Positions 27,274 through 35,384 of a DNA stretch of 64,000 nucleotides are shown here, in pieces (position 1 is the stretch's first letter; every line of letters starts with the position of its first letter). A program made the translations under genes and the position numbers. The notes beneath the pieces are model-generated. The model saw only the letters and a program-made list of their open reading frames with translations. It ran no database searches and was not told the origin of the DNA. This DNA is from Bacillus sp. CH30_1T (GTDB taxonomy: Bacteria; Bacillota; Bacilli; Bacillales; Bacillaceae_B): NCBI RefSeq assembly GCF_008364765.1, contig NZ_VTUY01000014.1, positions 16,473 to 80,472 of the forward strand. The letters are read 5' to 3'.

Positions 27274-27302
27274 ATAAATAAGAAAAACTAAGGAGTGTTG
27301 GT

Positions 27303-27749
27303 ATGTCCAGTCAACTAGTAACGCATCTACTAAATTCAACAACAACAGCAATTAAGTCAGTAGTTCCATTTGAGGTACAAATGGAAAAACCAACTCTCTT
27401 CAGAGATAAGGATATCAAGACAGAATTAGGTGTTGTAATTGGTATCACAGGAGATATAAAAGGAACCATGTACCTGATGACAAAGAAGCATACAAGCAGC
27501 AGCATAGCTGAAAAAATGTATGGAGTCACTGTAGAAGGGGATATGCTCACGTCCTTCCAAGGAGAGTTTGGAAACATGATCTCAGGGAACATCAGTAGGA
27601 TAATTTATAGTGAAAATGTTGAGATAGATATTACCCCACCAACGGTAGTGGAGGGAAAAGTCACAACCAATGGTCATAAGGTTGCTCTTAAATTGTCTGC
27701 GAGTATTTTAAATATTGGAGAGATGGATGTCATATTGACTATTCACTAA
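27303..27749 (+). CDS. CheX-like chemotaxis phosphatase
   Basis: 148 aa, single CheX/CheC-type domain. GVVIGITGDIKGTMYLM is the conserved beta region, GEFGNMISGN carries the E-x-x-N phosphatase motif, and ENVEIDITPPTVVEGK is the typical end of the fold. CheX dephosphorylates CheY-P. B. subtilis uses CheC and FliY instead. AAGGAGTG precedes the ATG. Together with the prophage chemoreceptor it suggests direct action on the host chemotaxis pathway. Confidence 0.85.
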   Translation: MSSQLVTHLLNSTTTAIKSVVPFEVQMEKPTLFRDKDIKTELGVVIGITGDIKGTMYLMTKKHTSSSIAEKMYGVTVEGDMLTSFQGEFGNMISGNISRIIYSENVEIDITPPTVVEGKVTTNGHKVALKLSASILNIGEMDVILTIH

Positions 27750-27753
27750 CTAG

Positions 27754-27777
27754 AACCCCAGTTGATTCGGGGTTTTT
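27754..27777 (+). terminator. Terminator after the CheX-like gene
   Basis: AACCCC / GGGGTT stem with a 9-base loop and a T run. Confidence 0.65.
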
Positions 27778-27895
27778 GTAAGCCGGCACATCTTAATCAA
27801 GTTAGTGAGGTCACACTTGAGTAAATAAGAATTTATTGAAATAATTGGTATTAAGTAAACGGTAAGTTAATGGAATAGTTGGAGGATGAGGTAAT

Positions 27896-28081
27896 ATGAC
27901 TTTAGGTTGGCTAGGTTTTATTTCAATTTCGCTAATAATTATATGTTTTTTCTATACTCTAAATTTTATAGAAAACCTACATGAAGGTGACAAACGTGTT
28001 GCTGTACAATCAAAAATAGCAGCAATTATTTGTTTGGGACTATCCCTTTTTATTCTTTTGTTTATTCTTGTTAACTTATAA
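27896..28081 (+). CDS. Small two-span membrane protein
   Basis: 61 aa, two hydrophobic helices joined by ENLHEGDKRVAVQSK. TTGGAGGATGAGG upstream. Function unknown; accessory position next to the repressor suggests an immunity or superinfection role, but nothing shows it. Confidence 0.6.
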   Translation: MTLGWLGFISISLIIICFFYTLNFIENLHEGDKRVAVQSKIAAIICLGLSLFILLFILVNL

Positions 28082-28116
28082 GCACTATCTTCTGCTAAAG
28101 TGGTTTAATGGAAGTC

Positions 28117-28150
28117 AAAAAAGCTCGGAGAATATTCTCTGAGCTTTTTT
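28117..28150. terminator. Bidirectional terminator
   Basis: AAAAGCTC.GAGAA / TTCTC.GAGCTTTT stem between the small membrane gene and the CI-like gene; A and T runs on either side. Confidence 0.75.
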
Positions 28151-28161
28151 GTGCGATTATT

Positions 28162-28548
28162 TTATTCCTCTTTGTTTCTCTGTTTAGCCTGAAACACCAC
28201 ATATTCAAAATGCTTCTTAATCTCTTCAATATCCTCAGAAGAAAGATCCTTCCACTTTTCAATATCAAAGAAACCAAATTGTTCTATGCCGTACTCTTTA
28301 ACGAGTTTGTTTACTTCCTCAAGGGTATCTTCTTTTTGATTCCCCTTTTCCTCTCTGCCAAGTAAGAAATCGATGGAAACCTCAAAGTAATCAGCAATCT
28401 TCTTTAACATGTCGTAATCTGGTTTTCTTTCATCCTTTTCATAGCGAGACAGAACAACATTGGAAATTCCTATTTTTTGGGCAAAGTCTTTTTGTGAAAT
28501 ATTTTCTCGTTCTCTTAATTTTTTTATATTACTTCCTAATGAAGACAT
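28162..28548 (-). CDS. CI-like prophage repressor (XRE family)
   Basis: 128 aa from ATG 28548 (AAGGGATGAAGCTA spacing; the ATG at 28557 would abut the site). N-terminal HTH (about 5-60, with ISQKDFAQKIGISNVVLSRYEKDERKP) and an acidic C-terminal helical region. Maintains lysogeny by binding the TTACC-N5-GGTAA sites in front of it. It lacks an S24 autocleavage domain, so removal by the ImmA-type protease is the expected induction route. Confidence 0.88.
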   Translation of the reverse strand: MSSLGSNIKKLRERENISQKDFAQKIGISNVVLSRYEKDERKPDYDMLKKIADYFEVSIDFLLGREEKGNQKEDTLEEVNKLVKEYGIEQFGFFDIEKWKDLSSEDIEEIKKHFEYVVFQAKQRNKEE

Positions 28549-28593
28549 TAGCTTCATCCCTTTACCGTTATATTTATATATTTAGATTATCAT

Positions 28594-28694
28594 TTACCAA
28601 AGCGGTAAGAAATAAAATTGACAAAATGGTAATTATTTTATTGACATTACCAAAAAGGTAATTTATTATATAGTTAAAGTTACCGATTCGGTAA
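28594..28694. promoter_or_regulatory. Prophage CI/Cro operator region with rightward promoter
   Basis: Palindromes TTACC-N5-GGTAA at 28594-28608, 28647-28661 and 28680-28694, a degenerate one at 28618-28632, and a fourth full site at 28935-28949 at the end of the Cro-like gene. The rightward promoter is TTGACA (28641-28646), 17 bases, TATTAT (28664-28669). The second operator lies exactly in the spacer, so repressor binding blocks polymerase. Confidence 0.88.
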
Positions 28695-28714
28695 TTATAT
28701 AAGGAGGTGAGTAA

Positions 28715-28972
28715 ATGAAAGTACAAAGGAAACTTTTAAATCTTGAAAAGATAAAAACTCTAAGAATTAAGCAAAACTTTACTATTGATGATATGTCAAG
28801 GGCTCTAGGCTACGAAGGATACAATGCTTATTACTATAAAGAAAACGGAAAAAGAAAAATAAGTGCTGAAGAAATAGCTATTATTGCGAAGGTTCTAAAT
28901 GTACCGATAGAAGAGCTTTTTTTTGAGAATAAAATTACCAATTCGGTAATTAAATTCAAGGAGGTGATCTGA
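28715..28972 (+). CDS. Cro-like XRE regulator
   Basis: 85 aa, HTH with NFTIDDMSRALGYEGYNAYYY, first rightward gene, AAGGAGGTGAGTA upstream. An operator lies inside its final codons. Expected to act oppositely to the CI-like repressor at the shared operators. Confidence 0.82.
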   Translation: MKVQRKLLNLEKIKTLRIKQNFTIDDMSRALGYEGYNAYYYKENGKRKISAEEIAIIAKVLNVPIEELFFENKITNSVIKFKEVI

Positions 28973-29083
28973 ATGAATCAACCATCGGATGAAACAATCA
29001 AAAAAATCCTACGCTACTTCTTAAAAACCTCAGTCCCAAGAATCATTGAAGAACGCAAACAAAAATCTGAAAAAGCAAGTTAA
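28973..29083 (+). CDS. Small early phage protein
   Basis: 36 aa, MNQPSDETIKKILRYFLKTS followed by a basic tail. AAGGAGGTGATCTGA precedes the ATG; it starts right at the end of the Cro-like gene. Basic and helical; function unknown. Confidence 0.6.
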   Translation: MNQPSDETIKKILRYFLKTSVPRIIEERKQKSEKAS

Positions 29084-29148
29084 CTTCATTTTATGAACTA
29101 AGCCCGAACATTGAAATCCACATATAGGTAAAGGAAGGAGCAACCCTA

Positions 29149-29667
29149 ATGAAAGTCATGGAAGGGGAGGAGCTTGCTAGTGCGAGAAGGCGCAAAGGTA
29201 TAACCCAACAACAACTATCGTTAAAGCTTCCGATTTCAAGAGAAAGCATTGCCAAGTATGAAACGGGGAGACAGCGTTTCCCTAAAGATTTAAGAGCCCT
29301 AACAGCTGAAGCGATCGACGATGAAGAATACTACTTCGTTAGATGGAACGAGTCAGCAGGGGATGTATCAATACCATATCTAAACGGAGAATTTATTGAA
29401 CATCATCCAACTGCCATGATGCTTCTGGTCAAAAAAGAATCACTAGAAGCTCTGGAACATCTTGAAAAAGCATGTTGGTACAAGCCAGTAAAATCTCAAA
29501 GCGATACAGAGAGAGAGGAAATGAAAAAGGTTGCCTTTGAAGTATTAGATGCTGCAGCCAGTATGATCAACCTTGTCGCTCTAATATCAAAAGAATATCA
29601 ATTTTCCATGATACAGATTTTCAAACAATGGAGATTAACCCTAAAAGCACGGAGGTTACAAAAGTGA
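29149..29667 (+). CDS. Phage XRE-family regulator with C-terminal extension
   Basis: 172 aa. An N-terminal HTH (about 4-50: ASARRRKGITQQQLSLKLPI, SRESIAKYETGRQRFPKD) is joined to an alpha-helical domain of about 110 residues. Strong AAGGAAGGAGC site. Early regulator of unknown target, third HTH protein of the switch region. Confidence 0.75.
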   Translation: MKVMEGEELASARRRKGITQQQLSLKLPISRESIAKYETGRQRFPKDLRALTAEAIDDEEYYFVRWNESAGDVSIPYLNGEFIEHHPTAMMLLVKKESLEALEHLEKACWYKPVKSQSDTEREEMKKVAFEVLDAAASMINLVALISKEYQFSMIQIFKQWRLTLKARRLQK

Positions 29668-29912
29668 TCACTCAAACATTTAAAAATGAAGATTTACGTA
29701 AGGTAGTGCAACATCAAAGAGGTTCATGGAATTCAATTCAGGCAATCGAGGAAAGAATGGAAGAAGGAAAATATAAAGATGCCATGCTATCAGCCGTTGA
29801 TTTACTTAATTCGATTAAAGAGCTTGATAGATTGGCAGAGAAAAAAGTAAAGCAAGATGAATTACATCATATTACTCAAACATTTGTGAACGTCATGATG
29901 AATCGAAGCTAG
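29664..29912 (+). CDS. Hypothetical early phage protein
   Basis: 82 aa from GTG 29664, chosen because CGGAGGTTACAAAA precedes it and it overlaps the upstream stop by 4 bases (GTGA). A longer frame from 29628 would overlap by 40 bases. Helical, charged; no motif recognised. Confidence 0.65.
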   Translation: MITQTFKNEDLRKVVQHQRGSWNSIQAIEERMEEGKYKDAMLSAVDLLNSIKELDRLAEKKVKQDELHHITQTFVNVMMNRS

Positions 29913-29927
29913 GAAGGGGTGAAGGAC

Positions 29928-30017
29928 TTGAATATTAAAGCAGGTGAATGGTTAAAGCTTTCCTCATTTGAAAAATCACTTTTACTTAGAAACAAAACAA
30001 AAAAAGCAGCAAGCTAA
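29928..30017 (+). CDS. Very small phage protein
   Basis: 29 aa from TTG 29928 behind AAGGGGTGAAGGAC: NIKAGEWLKLSSFEKSLLLR then a basic end. Tight spacing to its neighbours and a good ribosome site support it; function unknown. Confidence 0.45.
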   Translation: MNIKAGEWLKLSSFEKSLLLRNKTKKAAS

Positions 30018-30130
30018 GGCTGGCACCAAAGCTTACTGCATCTCACTATTTTATGCGCAAAAAGAATTATATAACGTGAATGGAAGTGAAAGCAAATTTC
30101 ATGCATTACCAATTTAAGGAGGTGAAACAA

Positions 30131-30346
30131 ATGTTAGAACATCCGGATATCACAAGGTTAGAGAGATATGGCTATACCAATATGGTCTCTCAGCCGGAAC
30201 ATAATGGAATTGATTATTTTGGGAGCGAGATTTTGGTTGGAGATTCAATTATAACCGATCCTGATAATGGGGAAGTCATCCTGGAAGAAAACTTAGAGGA
30301 TTACTTGATTGAAAAATGTAAGTTTCATTTCTCAATAGCAAAGTAA
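30131..30346 (+). CDS. YqaI-like phage protein
   Basis: 71 aa from ATG 30131 (GGAGGTGAAACAA upstream; an earlier ATG at 30080 has no site). The pattern YFGSEILVGDSIITDPDNGEVILEENLEDYL resembles YqaI of the skin element, which also precedes yqaJ. Function unknown. Confidence 0.7.
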   Translation: MLEHPDITRLERYGYTNMVSQPEHNGIDYFGSEILVGDSIITDPDNGEVILEENLEDYLIEKCKFHFSIAK

Positions 30347-30456
30347 AGACCTGTGCGAGGAACACAGGTCAAGTTGGAAAGAGGGGTCAATTCCTCTAGA
30401 AAAAGTTTCTTTTATTCTATAGTACTTTGAAAACTAAATCAATCGGAGGGAAATTT

Positions 30457-31398
30457 ATGCCAGCGATATTAGCAACTACCAATGATATGGATCGTAATGA
30501 ATGGTTAGAAATGAGAAGAAAAGGAATTGGTGGATCAGATGCTTCCATCATCCTCGGACTTAATAAATATAAAACACCTTTTGAATTATGGCTTGAGAAA
30601 ACCGGTCAGGTACTTATTGAAGAATCATCCAGTGAAGCTGCTTACTTTGGAAACCTCTTTGAGGATATGGTCGCAAAAGAATTTGAAGTGCGTATGGGGA
30701 AGAAGGTACGAAAAAGAAATGCCATCATTCAACACCCTGATCATGAGTACATTATCGCTAACATTGATCGTAAGGTTGTAGGGGAAGAAGCGTTGCTTGA
30801 ATGTAAAACAGCTAATCAGTTTCTTGCAAAAGACTGGGAGAGCGAAGAGATACCCGAGTCTTACTTGGTACAAGTGCAGCATTACTTAGGAGTGCTTGGA
30901 TACCCGAAAGCATACATCGCGGTATTAATTGGCGGTAACAAATTTATCTGTAAAGAAGTGGACCGGGACGAAGAATTGATCAGCATTATTTTCAAGGCTG
31001 AAAAGCATTTTTGGGAATACCACGTAATGGGAGGGAATCCCCCGGCCCTAGACGGATCGAGTGCTGCTGAAAAGTACTTAAAAGAAAAGTACGCAAAAGC
31101 TGAAAAAGGAAAGTCTATCGAGCTACAGAGTACCAATAAAGATCGTATCCTTGAGTACTTCGATTTAAAGAAGACCATTAGTGTATTAGAAAAACAGAAA
31201 AAACATATTCAGCATGACCTGCAGCATGAATTAAAAGAAGCAGAATTAGGCTTCTGCTCGAATTACGAAGTAGCCTGGAAGCCAATAGAATCAAATAGAG
31301 TAGATTCAAAGCTATTAAAAGAGAAGTTTCCGAATATATATAAAGAAGTAACAAAAAAGAGTGCTTATAGACGATTTGATATCAAGGAGGCTAAATAA
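30457..31398 (+). CDS. yqaJ: YqaJ-type viral recombinase nuclease
   Basis: 313 aa from ATG 30457 (CGGAGGGAAATTT upstream). Lambda-exonuclease-like fold: MRRKGIGGSDASIILGLNKY, then Asp and E-C-K catalytic residues (NIDRKVVGEEALLECKTAN) and QVQHYL. It makes 3' single strands that RecT uses for annealing. The C-terminus is a coiled-coil region. Its stop overlaps the recT start by one base. Confidence 0.92.
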   Translation: MPAILATTNDMDRNEWLEMRRKGIGGSDASIILGLNKYKTPFELWLEKTGQVLIEESSSEAAYFGNLFEDMVAKEFEVRMGKKVRKRNAIIQHPDHEYIIANIDRKVVGEEALLECKTANQFLAKDWESEEIPESYLVQVQHYLGVLGYPKAYIAVLIGGNKFICKEVDRDEELISIIFKAEKHFWEYHVMGGNPPALDGSSAAEKYLKEKYAKAEKGKSIELQSTNKDRILEYFDLKKTISVLEKQKKHIQHDLQHELKEAELGFCSNYEVAWKPIESNRVDSKLLKEKFPNIYKEVTKKSAYRRFDIKEAK

Positions 31399-32243
31399 TG
31401 GCCACCAATCAATCTCTTAAAACGCAATTAGCTAACAAGAACGGACAAGCTCCTTCTACCCAAGGATCCACTATGAAAGGGTTACTAGCTAGTCCTAGTG
31501 TGATTAAGCGCTTTGAAGAAGTATTAGGTAAACGAGCAACACAGTTTACCGCCTCTATCCTTAGCCTTTACAACAATGAAAAGATGCTACAAAAAGCTGA
31601 GCCAATGTCAGTTATCTCTTCAGCGATGATTGCAGCCACTTTAGATCTTCCAGTTGATAAGAATTTAGGGTATGCCTGGATTGTCCCATATGGGGGCAAG
31701 GCACAATTTCAACTTGGATATAAAGGTTATATTCAACTAGCCCTTAGAACCGGACAGTACCGGTATATAAACGTCACACCGATCCATGAAGGGGAATTGA
31801 TTAAATGGAATCCCCTCACAGAGGAAATCGATATCGATTTTGAGCAAAGAGAATCAGAAGCCGTCATTGGATATGCAGCTTATTTTGAACTACTAAATGG
31901 ATTTAGAAAAACTGTCTACTGGACCCGAGAACAAGTAGAAAAGCATCGGAAGAAGTTCAGTAAATCCGATTTTGGTTGGAAGAATGACTGGGATGCTATG
32001 GCCATGAAAACGGTACTGAAAAGTCTCTTATCTAAATGGGGCATTCTTTCAGTCGAAATGCAAAAGGCTGTTATTGAAGATAATGAGGATCGTGAATTGA
32101 AAGATATCACACCTGAAGAGGATGACAACACAATCGAATATGAGGTCCAGGAAGAACAAACGGAAGAACCGGCAAAAGAATCTAAATCAAAGAAAAGCAA
32201 AAAAGAATCAGCACAAAACACGATGGACATGAAGTTTGATTAA
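31398..32243 (+). CDS. recT: RecT single-strand annealing protein
   Basis: 281 aa. RecT core (about 35-225: QFTASILSLYNNE, LDLPVDKNLGYAWIVPYGGK, QLGYKGYIQLALRTG, DWDAMAMKTVLKSLLSKWG). The tail is an acidic then Lys/Ser-rich disordered segment. Works with YqaJ in phage homologous recombination. AAGGAGGCTAAATA precedes the ATG. Confidence 0.95.
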   Translation: MATNQSLKTQLANKNGQAPSTQGSTMKGLLASPSVIKRFEEVLGKRATQFTASILSLYNNEKMLQKAEPMSVISSAMIAATLDLPVDKNLGYAWIVPYGGKAQFQLGYKGYIQLALRTGQYRYINVTPIHEGELIKWNPLTEEIDIDFEQRESEAVIGYAAYFELLNGFRKTVYWTREQVEKHRKKFSKSDFGWKNDWDAMAMKTVLKSLLSKWGILSVEMQKAVIEDNEDRELKDITPEEDDNTIEYEVQEEQTEEPAKESKSKKSKKESAQNTMDMKFD

Positions 32244-32415
32244 CCATGAAGTACCTTACAGAGTCCTTCTTCCAAAATGGATTTGGGAGAAGGCTCAGAG
32301 TAAGGAAGAGCTGAAAAGTCTCGTATTGGACTATATGAAGCGATATCCCCACTACCATGTTAAAGGTATTAAAGAGGGGAAAGCAATTTGTGAAAGGAAG
32401 GAAGAGGAATTATGA
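32236..32415 (+). CDS. Small phage protein between recT and the AbrB-like gene
   Basis: 59 aa in a frame overlapping the recT stop and ending inside the next start codon (ATGA overlap). VLLPKWIWEKAQSKEELKSL and YPHYHVKGIKEGKAICERKE look like real protein. The likely start is TTG 32236, though its ribosome site is weak. Function unknown. Confidence 0.55.
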   Translation: MINHEVPYRVLLPKWIWEKAQSKEELKSLVLDYMKRYPHYHVKGIKEGKAICERKEEEL

Positions 32416-32675
32416 AAGCAACTGGAATCGTGAGAAAGATTGATGAATTGGGTAGAGTGGTTATCCCAAAGGAGATTAGAAGAACACAGGGTTTGAATAG
32501 TGGCACGCCATTAGAAATGTTTCTGGATCATGGAGGTATTGTCTTCAGACCTTATCAAACCGATGTAACGAAGAACAATACACTCACATGGCTTGAGAAT
32601 GCTTTGTCAGACGCAACGAATCAGGAAGACAAGGAATCTATTTCAGCAGCTATTTCATACGTAAGACAAGCATAG
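32412..32675 (+). CDS. AbrB-family transition-state type regulator
   Basis: 87 aa. Swapped-hairpin AbrB DNA-binding domain (MKATGIVRKIDELGRVVIPK, EIRRTQGL) then a short helical tail instead of the usual SpoVT/AbrB C-terminus. Host AbrB controls biofilm and competence genes; a prophage copy may act on phage or host promoters. AGGAAGAGGAATT precedes the ATG. Confidence 0.88.
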   Translation: MKATGIVRKIDELGRVVIPKEIRRTQGLNSGTPLEMFLDHGGIVFRPYQTDVTKNNTLTWLENALSDATNQEDKESISAAISYVRQA

Positions 32676-32685
32676 AGGTGATGAC

Positions 32686-33555
32686 TTGAATTATCTAAAG
32701 GAACTCAAAGCTTTTAAGGATTGGCTGCTACTGAACGATCTTAATACCAGCGCAATTGCGTTATGGCACACACTGATGGCTATAAACAATATGGCTGGCT
32801 GGAAAGAACGATTCAATGCGCCCAACTCCACAGTAGAGAAATTAACGGGCCTTTCTAAACAAGGGCTGGTTAATGCTCGAATAAGGCTTATCGAAAATGA
32901 ATTGATTGAGTACGAAAAAGGAAAGAAAGGGAAGGCTCCCATCTATAAGGTAAAGTCATTGGTCAACTCAGTTGACCAATCGCTATACCAATCCGATACC
33001 CAATCCGTATACCAATATGGATACCAATCCGATGACCAACAGTTGACCATACCTAAACATAAACAAAACAAAACGAAACTAAAAGAAGATGTAGTAGATG
33101 ATGCACCTGCATCGCTCAATCCGTTTCAGTTTTACGAGCAAGAGGGGTTTGGGATCTTGGGAGGCTATATACCGCAAAAGATTGTGTCTTGGTGTGATGA
33201 TCTCTGCGAGGAGTTAGTACTGGAGGCCATGAAAATTGCTGTAGAGCAAGGAACGAAAAAGTGGGGATACGTTGAAGCCATTCTTAAGAACTGGTTTCAG
33301 AAGGGGATTAGAACTCTTGAGCAGTCTCGAGCTGAGCAGCAACAATTTAAAGAACAGAGGACTAAGCGGACACCTGTGAGGTCTTCTGGGAAGGTCAGGC
33401 CCATTCGTACTGAGAGATTACCAGATTGGTTTGAGGAGAATAAGAATTCTACACAGAATTCTACACAGAATCAACGCAGCGACTCTAGCGACTATGACTT
33501 TGAGAAAGAAAAGGCAAAGCTTGAAGCCGAGCTTTTAGCATTTAAAAGGGGGTAA
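32686..33555 (+). CDS. DnaD-domain phage replication initiator
   Basis: 289 aa from TTG 32686 (AGAGGTGATGAC upstream). A winged-helix N-terminus (about 1-95, TVEKLTGLSKQGLVNARIRL) is joined by a Gln/Tyr/Ser-rich linker to a DnaD-like domain (about 145-215, FYEQEGFGILGGYIPQKIVSW, WGYVEAILKNWFQKG). It binds the origin and recruits host DnaB/DnaI helicase machinery. No phage helicase loader follows, so host DnaI is probably used. The linker is encoded by direct repeats that may be the origin. Confidence 0.85.
   Translation: MNYLKELKAFKDWLLLNDLNTSAIALWHTLMAINNMAGWKERFNAPNSTVEKLTGLSKQGLVNARIRLIENELIEYEKGKKGKAPIYKVKSLVNSVDQSLYQSDTQSVYQYGYQSDDQQLTIPKHKQNKTKLKEDVVDDAPASLNPFQFYEQEGFGILGGYIPQKIVSWCDDLCEELVLEAMKIAVEQGTKKWGYVEAILKNWFQKGIRTLEQSRAEQQQFKEQRTKRTPVRSSGKVRPIRTERLPDWFEENKNSTQNSTQNQRSDSSDYDFEKEKAKLEAELLAFKRG
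32958..33055 (+). other. Candidate phage replication origin (iterons)
   Basis: Inside the DnaD-domain gene: a perfect palindrome ATTGGTCAAC-TCA-GTTGACCAAT (32958-32980), then repeated CCAATCCG / ATACCAA units to about 33037, and another GTTGACCA at 33042. Repeats within the initiator gene are a familiar origin layout (lambda O type). Confidence 0.45.
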
Positions 33556-33559
33556 TGAA

Positions 33560-33763
33560 ATGGGTGTATTATTTAATTCTATTAAGATTACTCAGGAAAC
33601 GAAGTCACAAGGGATGATTAATGAACTCCTTACCTTAGGTGTTACTGATACGAAGAGTGGGACAAGCATATATGAGCTGAATTATTATGATCTAAGGCAA
33701 GAATTAGCCATCGCTAAATTTAGAAACAGAAATGTTGAGAGTTCTGAGAATGGGTGGTTTTGA
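33560..33763 (+). CDS. Hypothetical phage protein
   Basis: 67 aa, AAAAGGGGGTAATGAA upstream. Helical C-terminus (YELNYYDLRQELAIAKFRN). Commonly seen size and position next to rusA in Bacillus phages; function unknown. Confidence 0.65.
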   Translation: MGVLFNSIKITQETKSQGMINELLTLGVTDTKSGTSIYELNYYDLRQELAIAKFRNRNVESSENGWF

Positions 33764-33766
33764 TTA

Positions 33767-34189
33767 ATGAAGATGATTCAGTTTACGGTCTATGGAACTC
33801 CTGTAGCCCAGGGGAGACCAAGGTTTAGCTCTCAAGGAGGAATAGCCAGGGCTTATGATCCTAAGAAATCTAAGGACTTTAAGAAATATGTAAAGTTGGT
33901 TGCTGCTGAGCATCGACCGAAGAAACTGCTTGAAGGACCACTTCAGTTATTTATTAGGGTCTATAAACCAACGTTAAAGAACTTTAGCAAAAAGAAGTTA
34001 GAAGATGCTGAAAGTGGTGTTTTGAGACCAGTGACGAAACCTGATGTAGACAACTACGTGAAAGGGATCAAAGACGCTTGTAACCAGATCCTTTGGAAGG
34101 ATGATAGCCAGGTGGTGGAGTTATTAGCTAGTAAGTGGTATAGCGAGAAGCCTAGGATTGAAATTATGGTGGTACCCATAGAGCAATAA
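33767..34189 (+). CDS. rusA: RusA-family Holliday junction resolvase
   Basis: 140 aa. PVAQGRPRF near the N-terminus, then TKPDVDNYVKGIKDACN with catalytic Asp93 and Asp95, and KDDSQV. Cuts branched DNA before packaging. Equivalent to YqaN of the skin element. Confidence 0.92.
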   Translation: MKMIQFTVYGTPVAQGRPRFSSQGGIARAYDPKKSKDFKKYVKLVAAEHRPKKLLEGPLQLFIRVYKPTLKNFSKKKLEDAESGVLRPVTKPDVDNYVKGIKDACNQILWKDDSQVVELLASKWYSEKPRIEIMVVPIEQ

Positions 34190-34194
34190 AAAAA

Positions 34195-34227
34195 CAGGAG
34201 AAACGACTATGTGCATCGTTTCTCCTG
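34195..34227. terminator. Hairpin terminator between rusA and minus-strand genes
   Basis: CAGGAGAAACGA / TCGTTTCTCCTG perfect 12-bp stem; a seven-T run follows on the minus strand. Confidence 0.75.
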
Positions 34228-34265
34228 ATAATAGATTTAGAAGTTCTAAGATTTCTAAGTAATAG

Positions 34266-34418
34266 TTAGTTGACGAAAGAATTCATTTTTTTTAAATCAT
34301 TTTTAAGTTGGAGTGCATCTTCAACCATTCTAATGAAATCTATGGAAGTACCGATTCTTTTTGAATCTATCAGTATGTCCTGGAGCTTTTCTTCTGATAA
34401 GACAATTAATGAGTTCAA
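34266..34418 (-). CDS. Small minus-strand protein A
   Basis: 50 aa from TTG 34418 behind GAAAGGTGATTTT: NSLIVLSEEKLQDILIDSKR then helical residues ending LKNDLKKMNSFVN. A predicted helix pair; no family recognised. First of three minus-strand small genes set into the rightward early operon. Confidence 0.55.
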   Translation of the reverse strand: MNSLIVLSEEKLQDILIDSKRIGTSIDFIRMVEDALQLKNDLKKMNSFVN

Positions 34419-34529
34419 AAAAATCACCTTTCTTACGACTACCAAAATAACGAACTAGGATATTTTACCGTAATTTACTTAAAAATGGAAGAGTCAAAAT
34501 TAAAAACACCACTAAAATTAGTGATGCTT

Positions 34530-34751
34530 CTAATTTGTTTGTAATAAATTTTCTAATATTGATAATGCAGAATTTATGTCATCATAAGCTTCGATCTTTT
34601 CATTTTGGATGATGATAAATGATTCAGTTTCCTTACAATAGTAAACTAATAATACATCGGAGTCGTTTTTAGAAAAAGACTGAGTAATATCACATTCTGC
34701 ATATATTTGTAAGGTCTTTAATACATTTATTAATTCGTGATGCTTTGACAT
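34530..34751 (-). CDS. Small minus-strand protein B
   Basis: 73 aa from ATG 34751 (GAAAGGTGATAGAGAAA, nearly the same leader as protein A). Acidic, with LLVYYCKETESFIIIQNEKI in the middle. No family recognised. The shared leader with protein A suggests a duplicated expression cassette. Confidence 0.6.
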   Translation of the reverse strand: MSKHHELINVLKTLQIYAECDITQSFSKNDSDVLLVYYCKETESFIIIQNEKIEAYDDINSALSILENLLQTN

Positions 34752-34880
34752 TTTCTCTATCACCTTTCTCTTAAAAGGAAAGAATTTGTCTTGTTTTGGG
34801 TAATTTTAGCATAGAGAAAACTCATATTTAAGTTACTAAAGACACAGTACCAATTTATTAATTCTTAAACCATTGGCTTA

Positions 34881-35039
34881 TTATCTTTTAGCTTTAACTA
34901 GTGTGAGTTCAGAGACGTGAGCTAGTTCACAATGATATCGATTATCCTTAGATAGCTCTATATACTCACTATTATATATCCAAAACACATAATACTCTTC
35001 TTCCTTATACAAAACTTTATCTCCAATGTTAAAAATCAT
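34881..35039 (-). CDS. Small minus-strand protein C
   Basis: 52 aa, MIFNIGDKVLYKEEEYYVFW then residues ending LTLVKAKR. AGAGGAGTTATTAT before the ATG. Looks like a small SH3-like beta-barrel (KVLYKEEEYYVFWIYN). Function unknown. Confidence 0.6.
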   Translation of the reverse strand: MIFNIGDKVLYKEEEYYVFWIYNSEYIELSKDNRYHCELAHVSELTLVKAKR

Positions 35040-35384
35040 ATAATAACTCCTCTACTAAAAACTAGGTATATTATACCATTAAAGGGGTTTGGCGGAATTT
35101 AGGATATTCCTTTAATTGATAACCGTTTAACACATTTTTGTATGAATTCTCTATAGATCAAAATTAGATATTCATCTAGGAATAATTTATATTTGGAAAA
35201 AGAAATGAAATAAGGAACCGAGTGACTAGCTCGATTCCTTGAAAAGAGGTTAAAGACATTTCCCATATTATCCTATGCTGTTTTCGAATTCTGGTGTAGA
35301 TGAAATTATTAATTTTGGAAATGAATAAAAAAGCCAGGATTTCTCCCGGCCAGCCACTTTAATTATAACATAGGAGGGATTCTG
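35040..35384. other. Intergenic region before the xtrA-like gene
   Basis: No gene seen. It holds a hairpin AAGGAACCGAG / CTCGATTCCTT (35212-35240) with a T-rich flank on the minus strand, and AATTATAACA shortly before the AGGAGGG ribosome site of the next gene, a possible -10 for rightward transcription. Confidence 0.4.

Noticed and set aside
32958..33055. Repeats considered as a CRISPR array
   Set aside because: Units are short, imperfect, without spacers, and lie inside a coding sequence; no cas genes. No CRISPR was seen anywhere in the window.
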